This document shows positions 35,026 to 45,160 of a stretch of DNA of 64,000 bases, one piece after another (the stretch's first letter is position 1; every line of letters starts with the position of its first letter). Under the pieces are notes generated by a model, which was not told the origin of the DNA, ran no database searches, and saw nothing but the letters and a program-made list of their open reading frames with translations. Origin of the DNA: Bradyrhizobium sp. CCGB01 (GTDB lineage: Bacteria; Pseudomonadota; Alphaproteobacteria; Rhizobiales; Xanthobacteraceae); contig NZ_JANADK010000001.1 in the NCBI RefSeq assembly GCF_024199795.1, positions 3,658,001 through 3,722,000 of the forward strand, written 5' to 3'. A program made the translations under genes and the position numbers.

Positions 35026-37758
35026 TCAGGAGCAGGACGCTGCGATCGCGCGCTCGATGACTGGTCGATTGATCGCGAGGTGAGGCTCGACCACCAGGTC
35101 AAGATGTCCACCGGCGATCGGAATCACGTCCAGCTCCTCAAACAGGGAGTCCCATCCGAGGCGCGGCGTTACGCCAGGCCGGTGGCATGCGAAGACAGTC
35201 CCTTTGATGGCCAGACGAGGCTTGGTGTTCTCAACCCAGCGTCCGAAAGCGCGCATCCGGAGAATTTCCTCGAGTTCAAGCCTGAGCATGAAGCGGGTGT
35301 TTGCCAGGCGAGGCCATGTGATGGCGTCGATGAGCCTGCAGAAGCGAGCCTCCTGGCCCAAGCGAGCGGCGAACTTCGCCACGGAGCGGCAAAGCATGCG
35401 GTAGATCGTCACGCGATGGGATCGAATCCGCTGCAGCGTGCGAGAAAGGGCTTCTCGGTGGTTTGCTCTGCGAGGGCCGACATTCGTGTCGAGGATGCCC
35501 AGGAATTTGACCGCACGACCTTGCTCGATCAACCGGCTTGCGACTTCGAATGCGACGCCGCCACCCAGGGAATAGCCTATCATTCGGACATCACCGCGTG
35601 GCTGGGCGGCATTGATCTGTTCGACGGCCATCGCGGCCATCTCCTGGACGGAATCGCGGCCCGCGAGGCTCCAGCTCAGGTCCGGATAGCGAATTGGTAT
35701 CACCCGCGCCACCTTGCTGAGCTGCGCGCCAAATGCTGCCATGCTCGGGCCATACCCCATGGAGCCAGGCAGGATTACAAGGCCTGGGAGAATTTGGTCA
35801 TTTAGACGCTGCCGCACAGGTGGATCCACCGCTGCGATAGCCCGGACCATGTCTTCGGCGCTCATGTCGACCGTGAAAGCCTCCATGCTGACTTCGCGGC
35901 CGATGAGGTCTTCGATATCCATGACGCAGCGCAGGAGCTTTAGGGAATCTCCGCCGGCCTCATCCCAGCGTCCGGCAGCTTCCGGCACGCCGAGGATACT
36001 GCTCCACACCTGGTGCACGACCTTGTTGGCCTCGGCCAATCCTTGCGTCGCCGGCACAGGCGCGGGCGAGGTCTTCTTGCTCTCCAGATCGAGAAGTTTC
36101 AGCCTGGCTTGATCGATCTTACCTCCCGGGAGGCGCGGAATCTCCAATATCTCGTGCAGCCTGGTCGGATGCAAAGCCGCAGGAACCGCCTGCCGGATCA
36201 CGTTGCGAACGTCGGTCTGGAAGTGCGGTCTCTGCGGATCGGAGGGCGATGCAAAAAGGACCAACTCGTTCGTGTCCGTCACGACGGCGACCGCGTCCTT
36301 CACATAGCTGAGATTGCGCAGCGCACTCTCGAGCTCGGCCGGCTCGACGCGTTGACCATTGATCTTGAGCTGGCGTCCTTTCCGCCCCACGATCCGCATC
36401 AGTCCGTGCACATCCACGATGACGAGGTCGCCGGTCTGATAGATGCGAGACTTTGGATCATCCGGGGCGGGCGATGCCGGAGAAAGCCGTCCGCATTCCC
36501 AGTATCCGAGCATGACGTACCTGCTCTTGATGACAAGTTCGCCGACTTCCCCGCATGGGACGGATTTCCCACTTTCGTCGATCACGGCATAGGATATGCC
36601 GGGAAGCAGGTAGCCAACTGGAACGCTGACGCCGTCCGCTCGCCATTCCTTGGGGAGAAACCACTGGGTGCCAGTGGTTTCCGTCGACAAATAGCTGACC
36701 TGGATGAAGCAGCCCGGCTGCACCGCTCCTCGGACGAGCGCGATGTCGGTCCACAAGACCTTCTCTCCGCCGATGCGTATCATGCGGAGCGAGTCGAAAT
36801 CGCCTTGCCGGCTGGCGCTGATCAATGCACGCGCCAGAGCTGGTACGACGTATGTAATCGTCACCTGTTCCGTGGTGATCTGGCGAAGAACGCCACGCAG
36901 CCCGAGCGCCTCGACATCGACGATGTGCAGTTTCGCACCGGTCAGCAAAGCCGACAACATTTCCCGACAACCGGCGATCGTTGTGGGGCCGCTCAGAGGC
37001 ATGAAGACGTCAGCCGCACTTATGTGACATGCATCCACATATTGCTGGACGCGCTGGAGCAGGTTGCGTTGGCTGTTCACCACGCCCTTTGGAACTCCAG
37101 TGCTCCCCGAGGTATAAAGCACGACGGCCGGCGCATCGACCGAAACCTGGGTGAGGGTGGGGGTTGTTGCTGAAGGTTCGCTGGCGCTCGCAACATCAAG
37201 CCAGACCAGACCATGTTGCTTGACCAACCCGGCAGCATCGCTGTCGTCGTGCCCGATCAGAACGGAAATCCGGGCGGCCGTGGCGATGGCCATGAGCCGC
37301 TGCACTGGATCGCGGGGGTTGAGCGGGACGAGGGCTCGTCCGGCTGCCATGCATGCCAGCATGGCGATCGGCTGCCAGGCCGAGCTTCGCAACAGCCATC
37401 CGAGGGCCTCCCCCTCCGGGATCAGCGCCTCGATGGCCTGGGCCAAGGTCAAGACCCGGGACAACAGCTGTGAGTACGTGAAGCAGTGATTGCCGTCGCT
37501 GATTGCGACCTTGTTGGCAAACTTCGCCGTCACCGCAATCAGGTGTTCGATGGCCGATACGCCGGCAAAGCCGGCTTCCAAAGGATCGAATGATCGATCG
37601 GTCGGGCCGTTGAGATCGAGAGGCACGTTTACGGGGCTCAACCAGCTCAGCGTCGCGGGAAGTTGCTGAACGATCGATGGCAGGTGCGTGTCAACGGCGT
37701 CGCATGGACCGCCAGACGGATCGCCAAGTTTCTGAAGCCGCATCACCGTACCCGTCAT
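35026..37758 (-). CDS. Adenylation - peptidyl carrier - thioesterase tridomain protein (NRPS-like)
   Basis: About 910 residues. The adenylation domain (about 60-560) has VVLYTSGSTGVPKGV, QTGDLVIVDVHG, GRKGRQLKINGQRVE and GGKIDQARL. A carrier domain (about 585-660) follows, with AGGDSLKLL holding the phosphopantetheine Ser. The thioesterase (about 680-905) has MIGYSLGGGVAFEV and the late His in GGHLDLV. With no condensation domain, it should activate one acid (amino or aryl/acyl), load it on the carrier and release or transfer it through the thioesterase. It is last in the polysaccharide operon from 44217, so decoration of the polymer is likely. Start MTGTVMRLQK has GGGA upstream. Confidence 0.87.
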   Translation of the reverse strand: MTGTVMRLQKLGDPSGGPCDAVDTHLPSIVQQLPATLSWLSPVNVPLDLNGPTDRSFDPLEAGFAGVSAIEHLIAVTAKFANKVAISDGNHCFTYSQLLSRVLTLAQAIEALIPEGEALGWLLRSSAWQPIAMLACMAAGRALVPLNPRDPVQRLMAIATAARISVLIGHDDSDAAGLVKQHGLVWLDVASASEPSATTPTLTQVSVDAPAVVLYTSGSTGVPKGVVNSQRNLLQRVQQYVDACHISAADVFMPLSGPTTIAGCREMLSALLTGAKLHIVDVEALGLRGVLRQITTEQVTITYVVPALARALISASRQGDFDSLRMIRIGGEKVLWTDIALVRGAVQPGCFIQVSYLSTETTGTQWFLPKEWRADGVSVPVGYLLPGISYAVIDESGKSVPCGEVGELVIKSRYVMLGYWECGRLSPASPAPDDPKSRIYQTGDLVIVDVHGLMRIVGRKGRQLKINGQRVEPAELESALRNLSYVKDAVAVVTDTNELVLFASPSDPQRPHFQTDVRNVIRQAVPAALHPTRLHEILEIPRLPGGKIDQARLKLLDLESKKTSPAPVPATQGLAEANKVVHQVWSSILGVPEAAGRWDEAGGDSLKLLRCVMDIEDLIGREVSMEAFTVDMSAEDMVRAIAAVDPPVRQRLNDQILPGLVILPGSMGYGPSMAAFGAQLSKVARVIPIRYPDLSWSLAGRDSVQEMAAMAVEQINAAQPRGDVRMIGYSLGGGVAFEVASRLIEQGRAVKFLGILDTNVGPRRANHREALSRTLQRIRSHRVTIYRMLCRSVAKFAARLGQEARFCRLIDAITWPRLANTRFMLRLELEEILRMRAFGRWVENTKPRLAIKGTVFACHRPGVTPRLGWDSLFEELDVIPIAGGHLDLVVEPHLAINRPVIERAIAASCS

Positions 37759-37902
37759 TTTTCTGTCCCAACCTATGTTAATCAGGCCCGGGCACGCATA
37801 CTTCAAACGAAGGATGCTGGGTTGGCATGCTCAGCCGCCGTTTGGTCGATCGGCGTCCTGCCATATCGAAAGGCCCAAATGATCAACCAAGCCTTCTGGT
37901 GG

Positions 37903-39774
37903 TCATTGTCGTGGCCTCAGGCCAGATTCGGCGTGGTCGGAAACATTGATTACAGGTTCGATGCTTAGCCACCGTACCGCCGCTGCTTTGAACCAGCGAT
38001 AGTAACGCATCAAAGTCGATGTTGATGCCGGCTCCAGATCGGAGCGCGCTAGCTCGGACGGCACTCCGTGCGTCAGGACACACCAGAGCTTGACACGAGT
38101 ATCGAAATCCGACGTCCCGGCAAACCGGTTCAAGGTGCTCCGTACGACGTCGCGGCTCGTGCTGCCGGCGCGGACGGCAAGCAGAACATGGTCTGCCCAG
38201 GAGGCGAGAAGTCTCACTTCCGGAGCATCATCCAGCGATGGCGCGTTGATGACGACGAGATCGTAGGTGTTTCTAAAGTGCTCGAACAGCGAGGCGACTT
38301 TCGGGCCTGCTAATGGCCCCAGGCGGCTGCCCTCGGACAACTTTGACGATATGTAATCGATTCCAAGCTCCGGGATGTGCTGTACGGCCTTGGCCGCCGC
38401 TCCATCGTGCGCCAGGAGCTTGAAGAGATCTGCAGCCTCACCGCCGACGCGCCGGGGCACCTGGGAAAAGTCCAGGAGCAGAACGCGCTGTCCGAGCTGC
38501 GCGGCGCAGAAGCCGAAACTCCACGCGATCGCGCTCTTGCCTTCACCGTGCAAGCTGGATGTCACCAGGACAACATGCTGCGGCTGGGGCTCGATTGGAT
38601 CCGCGGTCATGAGAGAAACTACGGTCGAGCGAACGGCTCTGTTAGACGAGGCTTCCGATTGCTCTACGAACCGTTGCGGCGAGGTGCTCAGCTCGGGCGG
38701 AATCGAGGGTATCAATCCGACGCACGGGATGTCCAATGCCTCTGCAGCTTCTGCCTCGGTATGCAGACTTCGATCGAAGTGCTTCAGGATGATCGCGACG
38801 AGACATGCCATGAGAGCGAAGACGATCGTAATTGGCGGGACGAGGAGGAACGGATTCAACGAGCTGGGAAAATCGGGGGGCGAGGCGTCCGCGATTACGG
38901 TCACGTCCGGCTCAGCGACGACGCCCTTCGTGGTGAGAGCCTGCCGCTTTCGTATCAGTGTTTCATACTGCTGGGCCAGAGTGGTGATTTTCCACTCCAA
39001 CGCGGCGGCTCTCTGTGATGACAAGGTCTGACCTGAGTGATCGGCGTCCCATTCCGCCTTCGCCGCCGACAATTCGCGCTGAACGTTTGCCGATTGTGCT
39101 GCGATGGCGTCCAGAGCCTGGAGTTCTACAGCTCGCGTTTGCCGGGCTAGCTCGTCAGCATAGGATCGGGCGACCAGGTTTGCGACGTCCGCGGCTCGTT
39201 GCGGATTGGGGTCGCTGGCAATTACGCTGATAACTCTGGACCGGCGCTCCTGACTGACCTTCAAACGTCCTTTCAATGCTGCCAGCGCCGCGCCATCGCT
39301 CGGTTGATCTTTCCGGAAGGAGAGGAACCCCTTTATCTTTGACCAGGCCGTGCGGAGCAACGAACCGTTTTCGTGGGCCTGGTTGTCGAGCATCCTCAGT
39401 GCTGGCAGGAGCCGCCGCAGATAGGCATCGGATGACATCACCGTGACGTGCGTATCGATAGTCGGGTCGTCCGAACCGCCAGTCGCGGAGGAATTGCCGG
39501 GCGCGCCGGGATTCTCCGTTGCTCCGCCACTGCGAGCGCTGACGACAAGCTGTGCCGTCGCAAGATAGGAGGGGGACATAAAAAGACTACCGAGCACCGC
39601 AAGCAGCGCGCCCGCGCTGATCATTTTGATAATGAAGTACTTGTATCGCCTGATGCTATCGAGGACGTGCCTGAATGCCGCGATGGCGTCATCGGGAGGA
39701 GGCTCGTCGGCTTTTGACCGCCCGTGGGACAGAACGGTCACCGGCAGAATCCGTTTACCTGCGAACGCTTCCAT
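37903..39774 (-). CDS. Wzz-type polysaccharide co-polymerase with BY-kinase-like domain
   Basis: A 623-residue inner-membrane protein. The first Wzz membrane segment is near residue 60 (YFIIKMISAGALLAVLGSLF), a periplasmic helical region with coiled coil follows, and the second segment is near 335 (NPFLLVPPITIVFALMACLV). The cytoplasmic domain has Walker A SSLHGEGKSAIAWS, a modified Walker A' (VLLLDFSQVP in place of D-A-D) and Walker B YDLVVINAP. No C-terminal tyrosine cluster is seen, so autophosphorylation may be lost. It controls chain length with the Wzy/ligase-like gene. The ATG follows AAAGGAGCAGGCA. Confidence 0.87.
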   Translation of the reverse strand: MEAFAGKRILPVTVLSHGRSKADEPPPDDAIAAFRHVLDSIRRYKYFIIKMISAGALLAVLGSLFMSPSYLATAQLVVSARSGGATENPGAPGNSSATGGSDDPTIDTHVTVMSSDAYLRRLLPALRMLDNQAHENGSLLRTAWSKIKGFLSFRKDQPSDGAALAALKGRLKVSQERRSRVISVIASDPNPQRAADVANLVARSYADELARQTRAVELQALDAIAAQSANVQRELSAAKAEWDADHSGQTLSSQRAAALEWKITTLAQQYETLIRKRQALTTKGVVAEPDVTVIADASPPDFPSSLNPFLLVPPITIVFALMACLVAIILKHFDRSLHTEAEAAEALDIPCVGLIPSIPPELSTSPQRFVEQSEASSNRAVRSTVVSLMTADPIEPQPQHVVLVTSSLHGEGKSAIAWSFGFCAAQLGQRVLLLDFSQVPRRVGGEAADLFKLLAHDGAAAKAVQHIPELGIDYISSKLSEGSRLGPLAGPKVASLFEHFRNTYDLVVINAPSLDDAPEVRLLASWADHVLLAVRAGSTSRDVVRSTLNRFAGTSDFDTRVKLWCVLTHGVPSELARSDLEPASTSTLMRYYRWFKAAAVRWLSIEPVINVSDHAESGLRPRQ

Positions 39775-39785
39775 TGCCTGCTCCT

Positions 39786-41774
39786 TTACTGCGCCGGTTC
39801 CATGACGCCCGCTGTTCGAGGCGTCCCGGAGGCAATTGTTGAGTCGAGCCAGGACTGCAGCATCAAGACAGCCCACAGCGGTCGCGAGAAATCGCGGCGA
39901 CCGCTAAGATGTTGGAGCCAGCAGTCCTGGACGCGGGAAACGTCCAGAAGATGTTGGTTGCGAAGGCGCGACTCGGAAATGAGGTCTGACGCCCATGAAC
40001 GAAGAGGTCCCCTCAGCCAGGAGCCGATCGGTACGTCAAAGCCCTGTTTGGGTCGTTCGAAGAGGTGACGCGGCAGGTGACGGCTAAGGACCTGGCGCAG
40101 GAGCCATTTTCCTTGACCGTGACGCACCTTCGCCGAGTTCGGTAGAGTCCAGCTGAACTCAACGACGCGATGATCGAGAAGCGGGCAGCGAGCCTCCAGG
40201 CTCGTGGCCATGCTCGCACGGTCGAGTTTGACGAGAATGTCACTCGGGAGATATCCAAGCATATCACGAACGATAAGATCGGACAGGAGATCGTTGAGCG
40301 GCGGAATCGAGTCGGACTCCGGATCTGCTTGCGCTTGCGTCAACTGCAGTTCCGAGAGCCGCGTCGACCGACGGTACATCTCGCCGACGTCATTGCTGCC
40401 AATCAGGTCTGCGAGGCGGTTGATGCGGTCGCCGCGTGTCATCCGCTGCAACCAGCCTGGAAGACGAAGCGTCTCGACGATGCTTTCGCGCACGCCGCGC
40501 CCGAGCAGTGCCACACCGCTTGCGGCCATCGTCCGTATTGATCGGTTGGAGTTCAGCAGCGGCGCTAAACGGGCGGAAAGAACGTGTCTGGAATACCCTG
40601 CGAAGCACTCGTCACCTCCGTCGCCCGAAAGCGCAACGGTGACTTCCTGCCGTGCAAGTCGAGACAACAGCAGCGTCGGGATTTGCGATTCATCGGCAAA
40701 CGGCTCGTCCCAAATGGTTGGAAGTTCGGGAATGACCGCTCTGGCTTCCGCAGAGGTAAGACGCAGTTCGGTATGGCTGGTACCGAGGTGTCGTGCCACG
40801 GCCGCAGCATTGGCCGTCTCGTCAAATGCGCGTTCACCGAATCCGATCGTGTACGTCCGTACCGGGCGCGTCGATTGGGCTTGCATCAGGGCCACGACGG
40901 TCGAGCTGTCTATTCCGCCCGACAGGAACAACCCGACCGGAACGTCGGCAACCATTCGGTCGGCGACCGCTGCCTCCAGCAGACCGCAAGCGTGGGAGAC
41001 GAGCTGTTGGTCATCCGCCGCGGCCAGCGCTGCGCGACCCGCTCGCGCGACATCGGCCAACGACCACCAGGAGCGCGCGCGTTCTCGTAGCGCCGCGGCG
41101 TCCCGCAAGACTGAGAGGTCCTCGGCACGGATCGACAGGGCGCCGCCGGGTGGAAGCTTGAAGACGCCTCGCCATATGCACTGGTCTTCCGGCAGCCATC
41201 CGCGAGCTAGAAACTCCGAGACCGCGCGTGAGTCGATCTCCTGGTGAAAGTCGGGGAATGCGGCGATGGCCTTCAACTCCGACGCGAATACGAGCGCACT
41301 CGACGTCCGCGCGACGTAGAGCGGCTTTTTCCCCATCCGATCGCGGGCCAGATGCAGCATGCGGTTCCGGCGGTCCCACAAGCCGATTGCGAACATCCCA
41401 TTGCAGCGCTGGAGGGCCTTCTCCAGCCCCCATCGCTCGATCAGGCCCAGCAAGACTTCCGTATCGCTATTGCCGGTGAAGTGCTTGCCTGCGTTCTCGA
41501 GTTCTCGTCGCAATGGCTTGTAGTTATAGATCTCGCCATTGAATGTAATGACGAAGCGGCCGTCGCTCGAAAGCATTGGCTGCCGGCCCGCATCGGAAAG
41601 ATCGATGATGGACAGCCTACGATGTCCGAACGCAATGCCGGCGTCACGATCCTTCCAGAAGCCGTCCGCATCAGGACCTCGGTGGCGCAGGCGAGCCGTC
41701 ATCGGCCCGATTGCCGCGAGGTCGGCGGATCGCGAAGCATGCTGCGTCTGAAGTATTCCGGTAATCCCACACAT
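39786..41774 (-). CDS. asnB: Asparagine synthase (glutamine-hydrolysing)-like amidotransferase, copy 1
   Basis: A 662-residue class II glutamine amidotransferase. It starts MCGITGILQTQ with nucleophile Cys2, then FNGEIYNYKPLR and the GNSDTEVLL glutaminase motifs. The synthetase domain has the PP-loop LFLSGGIDSSTVVAL and ALSGDGGDECFAGY. In polysaccharide loci such enzymes amidate sugar acids or carrier-bound acids rather than making asparagine. It lies 3 nt after the O-antigen-ligase-like gene. A second paralogue is encoded at 52667-54694. Confidence 0.9.
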   Translation of the reverse strand: MCGITGILQTQHASRSADLAAIGPMTARLRHRGPDADGFWKDRDAGIAFGHRRLSIIDLSDAGRQPMLSSDGRFVITFNGEIYNYKPLRRELENAGKHFTGNSDTEVLLGLIERWGLEKALQRCNGMFAIGLWDRRNRMLHLARDRMGKKPLYVARTSSALVFASELKAIAAFPDFHQEIDSRAVSEFLARGWLPEDQCIWRGVFKLPPGGALSIRAEDLSVLRDAAALRERARSWWSLADVARAGRAALAAADDQQLVSHACGLLEAAVADRMVADVPVGLFLSGGIDSSTVVALMQAQSTRPVRTYTIGFGERAFDETANAAAVARHLGTSHTELRLTSAEARAVIPELPTIWDEPFADESQIPTLLLSRLARQEVTVALSGDGGDECFAGYSRHVLSARLAPLLNSNRSIRTMAASGVALLGRGVRESIVETLRLPGWLQRMTRGDRINRLADLIGSNDVGEMYRRSTRLSELQLTQAQADPESDSIPPLNDLLSDLIVRDMLGYLPSDILVKLDRASMATSLEARCPLLDHRVVEFSWTLPNSAKVRHGQGKWLLRQVLSRHLPRHLFERPKQGFDVPIGSWLRGPLRSWASDLISESRLRNQHLLDVSRVQDCWLQHLSGRRDFSRPLWAVLMLQSWLDSTIASGTPRTAGVMEPAQ

Positions 41775-41777
41775 GAC

Positions 41778-43034
41778 CTAACTTCCAATGCGTGCCTGCG
41801 CCGATGGTCGCCGAACCGAGCCGAGGACAAGGCCAAGTGTGACGGCGAACCACACGGTCGGATGCCGTAGGATGAAATGACTGATGCTGAAGATGGCGAG
41901 CGCAAAGATCAGAACGGCCAGGGCGTCAAGCCGCGCGCGGAGCAGGAGCACCAGCGTGCCTCCGAGCAGGCTCAAAATGATGATCACCCCAGGCAGCCCA
42001 CCCTGGGTGAACACGTCCAGGAGTGTGCTGTGTGCTTCCACGGGGAGTGGGACGCCCTTGTCCGTGATGCCGGTTGGTTTCTCCAAGTGCGGTCCGGGCC
42101 CAAGTCCAACCGACCCGGACTCCAGACCGGCTTGCAAGGCGTCCTGCCAAAGGCTCAGCCGCAGATTGGCGGTTGCCTTAGTTGCGTCACCGCCACGATC
42201 CTTCATCATACCGGCGGCCATCCCCTCGACGTCATTCGCTGTTGCCGCCCCGTAGGGGAGCAGCGAGAGTGAAAGGGGAATTATGGCCACCAGGAGGAGC
42301 GCCGCAGCTGCAAAGCGCAGACTCAATCGATACTCGGGCGACGTTAGCCAGCTTCGCAGCTGCAGCGCAATGAACAGAGGTATCGAGAGCGCCATCGAGA
42401 TAAGGAATGTATCGCTCTTCGTCAGCCGGCCGACGACGAACGTTCCGAGGCAGCTCAACACTGCGACGAGACGGGCAAACCCGTTCGAGGTCAGCGCCAT
42501 GTGCAGCGACAGAGGTGTCAAAACCGCACAATAGATTGCAAGCTGGTTCGGGTTCTCCGACCATCCGCGAAATCGATCCCAGTACCACGGGTCGACTGAC
42601 GCCATGCGGAAATAGTCCCAGCCCAATGCGAGCTGCACGGCCATGGCGATGATCCAGAATCCGATCAGAAACCATAGCGATTGGCGTAGAGTACCTTCCG
42701 GTCTCAGCGTCGCGGCGATCAGGCAGGTGATGGTCGCCACGAGGAGGTACGCGAAGATGTCGTGCACAACGAGCTCTGGGTCGACGATCTCTGGGCGCAG
42801 CAACGCCAGGAATGCCCCGAAACTCTGGATGAGGACAAAGCAGCCCCAGAATGCGAGGAGCCAGAGCAGAGCAGTGGGGTTGCAGATTCTTGAACTGGTC
42901 AGGAGATGCAGGGATGCGAGACCGAGCCAGACGACGAGGCAGGCCTCACCGATCCCCAAGGGGAAGCCGGGAAGGCGCAGCTGCGAAGCCGTCCCGAGTA
43001 CGAGGCCAAGCGCAAGAAGGGCACTACCCATCAT
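41778..43034 (-). CDS. O-antigen ligase/Wzy-type polymerase family membrane protein
   Basis: A 418-residue polytopic protein with about 10-12 hydrophobic helices. A large loop at about residues 270-320 (SVGLGPGPHLEKPTG) precedes the family motif EAHSTLLDVFTQGGLPGVI, which contains the His and neighbouring residues typical of WaaL/Wzy proteins. It should polymerise or ligate the repeat unit at the periplasmic face. It overlaps the glycosyltransferase gene by 11 nt and is followed 3 nt later by an asnB paralogue. Confidence 0.87.
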   Translation of the reverse strand: MMGSALLALGLVLGTASQLRLPGFPLGIGEACLVVWLGLASLHLLTSSRICNPTALLWLLAFWGCFVLIQSFGAFLALLRPEIVDPELVVHDIFAYLLVATITCLIAATLRPEGTLRQSLWFLIGFWIIAMAVQLALGWDYFRMASVDPWYWDRFRGWSENPNQLAIYCAVLTPLSLHMALTSNGFARLVAVLSCLGTFVVGRLTKSDTFLISMALSIPLFIALQLRSWLTSPEYRLSLRFAAAALLLVAIIPLSLSLLPYGAATANDVEGMAAGMMKDRGGDATKATANLRLSLWQDALQAGLESGSVGLGPGPHLEKPTGITDKGVPLPVEAHSTLLDVFTQGGLPGVIIILSLLGGTLVLLLRARLDALAVLIFALAIFSISHFILRHPTVWFAVTLGLVLGSVRRPSAQARIGS

Positions 43035-44217
43035 TGTATTTCACTGCTGCTGTGCGTCGTCGCCAGCCCGTCACTTGATGGCCGGGAGAATGAAGCTGCC
43101 CGTAAAGCTCCGTATAACGGTCGGCCACGACGTTTAGGTCAAACTCCTGGCGCACCACCTTGATCGAGCGCTGCCCCATCGTCTTCGCGCGCGCGGAATC
43201 CGAGAGAAGGTCAAGAATGGCTGCCGCGAGCGCGCGTGGATCACGCGGCGGTACAAGGTGGCCGTTCCAGTCGTCGACGACCACGTCGTCGCACCCCGGC
43301 ATGCGGGAGGCGACGATCGGCACGCCGGCCAACCCGGCTTCCAGCAGGACACGGGGAATGCCTTCGCGATATTCGGTTGGAAAGGCAAAGAGGTCGGCGA
43401 GTCCCAGAAGCGCGGGAATATCCGATCTTGCACCGGTCGCAATCACGTATGGCGCGTGTCCGTCGATCAACGCCTGATCCACGGCGAACGGACCCTCGCT
43501 CTCGCGCGGACCAACGAGCAGAAAGCGAACCTTGGGACGGGCCTGATGAACGAGTTTCGCCGCTTCGAGCAGCGTCGCAATGCCCTTTTGTACGGTTAGT
43601 CGGCTTACCGTAAGGACGATTTCGGCATCGCCCAGCCCGAGTTCGGCGCGTAGCTCGGCCGGCGAGGCCATTCGCGCTTGTGCTGCCTCGAAAGCGCCGA
43701 CATCGATCCCCGAGCTTCCGATAACGACGGACGAGCTCTTTCCAAGCAGACGGTGTCGGTCGAAGAAACTCTTATCGGCCTTGTTCTGGAATACGGTCGC
43801 GGCGGTCCAGCACGCAGCCAGGCGTTGCATGGCCAGATACATGGGGCGAAAGGCGAGGGCCCTCAGCTCGGTCGAGGAGAAGACCCATCCCATTCCGTTA
43901 ATGGTCCGCACAACGGGAACGGAGCCGCGAAGCGCCAATGGTGCAAACAGGTTTGGCTTGGTATCGAATGTCTGGATCACGTCGGGACGGGCGCTCTTCA
44001 CGAGCTGCGCCAGTTGACCCATGGCGGCACGATCGGCAAAGCCCACGCCAAATCTGTCGAACTGATACTGATGATACTGGATGCCATTCTTCGCAAATGC
44101 AGCGACCTCACCGGTGCCCGCCGCGCTAACTCGGAGGCCGCGCTTCTGCAGAGCCGCCAGGAACGGGATACGCAGAGCGTGATCCTCGCCTCCTACGCAA
44201 AGCAAGTGCAGCGCCAT
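43024..44217 (-). CDS. Glycosyltransferase family 4 protein
   Basis: A 397-residue GT-B glycosyltransferase, starting MALHLLCVGGEDHALRIPFL with AGGA upstream. The C-terminal nucleotide-sugar site has the E-x7-E motif in FAFPTEYREGIPRVLLEAGL, and the middle has VLTVSRLTVQKGIATLLEAA. The N-terminal QTFDTKPNLFAPLA and INGMGWVFSS resemble PglA/CapM-type sugar transferases acting on undecaprenyl-linked sugars. It is the first gene of the operon running to 35026. A 16-bp palindromic element lies 121 nt upstream. Confidence 0.9.
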   Translation of the reverse strand: MALHLLCVGGEDHALRIPFLAALQKRGLRVSAAGTGEVAAFAKNGIQYHQYQFDRFGVGFADRAAMGQLAQLVKSARPDVIQTFDTKPNLFAPLALRGSVPVVRTINGMGWVFSSTELRALAFRPMYLAMQRLAACWTAATVFQNKADKSFFDRHRLLGKSSSVVIGSSGIDVGAFEAAQARMASPAELRAELGLGDAEIVLTVSRLTVQKGIATLLEAAKLVHQARPKVRFLLVGPRESEGPFAVDQALIDGHAPYVIATGARSDIPALLGLADLFAFPTEYREGIPRVLLEAGLAGVPIVASRMPGCDDVVVDDWNGHLVPPRDPRALAAAILDLLSDSARAKTMGQRSIKVVRQEFDLNVVADRYTELYGQLHSPGHQVTGWRRRTAAVKYNDG

Positions 44218-44337
44218 GTCGGTTCCTTTCGGGGCCATTTGAGCAATCGTGCCAAGACGTTAGTCTTTGCGAAGGGCCCCCGCCTTTCCGGCAAAGAGTT
44301 GGACGGGAGCAGGTTAGGACGTGTCCGCGGCCTGTCT

Positions 44338-44353
44338 TCATGCGTTCGAATGA
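44338..44353. promoter_or_regulatory. 16-bp EPS-locus palindrome, site 1
   Basis: TCATGCGTTCGAATGA: 7-nt half-sites TCATGCG and CGAATGA around TT. It lies 121 nt before the glycosyltransferase start and is related to six other sites in the locus. Confidence 0.65.
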
Positions 44354-44497
44354 CAGCGGGAGCAGGCGGTTCGCGGACGTGCTTGAACGGAGCTTTTGCA
44401 GGCGCAACGAAGCGCGGGCGCATGTTCGCCGAACGCGCCGGGAGTACTCCGATGTCTAACCATTCCAGACAACGAGACACCGCATTCCGCGCCCACG

Positions 44498-45160
44498 CTA
44501 AGGCAGGACGGCGAGGCGTCCGAGCAACGCGATCAGGTCTGCCTGCCGGCGCGTCTGTGTTTTGACAAACAGAGATGCCAGCTGGGAGCGCACTGTCGTC
44601 CGACTTAGTCGTCGCGCACGAGCAATGTCGATCAGGTTGTTGCCGCGCGCCAGCTCGATGGCGAGTTGAGTTTCTGCCGCGGTGAAGCCGAACAGGCGCT
44701 GCAGCGTCCGCGGCGAGGGCTCCGGATGGGCATCAAGATCCAGCAGGATCAACGCGATGGTGTCGTCGGAATATGCGTTGGCGACCTGGTTGATCAGTGC
44801 GGTGAAACCTTCCTTGGTGGATGTCGCCAGCCAGGATGTCGACCCTGCCGGAAATTGTGCGCCTGCGCGGTGGACGAGTTGCTTCACCGCACCATAGAGC
44901 GTGTCGTGGCTCGCATCGGCGCGCGCTTCGCGTTCCAATATTGCGCGGCCGGCTGGACTGAGTTCGATGACCCGACCTTGTCGGAGCAAGACCTGTCCGC
45001 AGCCGATGCGCGCGAGCACTCCGCGTAGGCCGTCCTGCTTGGAATTATGGGCTTCAGAGTGAGTGGATGACATGGGATTGGAAATATTGAATATCGATTC
45101 AGAAGAATGACGCTGCAAAGCAATTGTGGTCCTTGGCAATGCCTGGCTTAAGTTCAACAT
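44498..45160 (-). CDS. LuxR-type transcriptional regulator
   Basis: A 220-residue protein with a C-terminal LuxR helix-turn-helix: LFGFTAAETQLAIELARGNN, IARARRLSRTTVRSQLASLF and a closing LIALL. The N-terminal part has no receiver or autoinducer domain that I recognise; it resembles stand-alone PAS-like LuxR proteins of Rhizobiales. Start MLNLSQALPR has GGGGGAATAACA before it; an internal ATG at 45073 lacks such a site. It is encoded between two polysaccharide operons and is a candidate regulator of them. Confidence 0.83.
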   Translation of the reverse strand: MLNLSQALPRTTIALQRHSSESIFNISNPMSSTHSEAHNSKQDGLRGVLARIGCGQVLLRQGRVIELSPAGRAILEREARADASHDTLYGAVKQLVHRAGAQFPAGSTSWLATSTKEGFTALINQVANAYSDDTIALILLDLDAHPEPSPRTLQRLFGFTAAETQLAIELARGNNLIDIARARRLSRTTVRSQLASLFVKTQTRRQADLIALLGRLAVLP

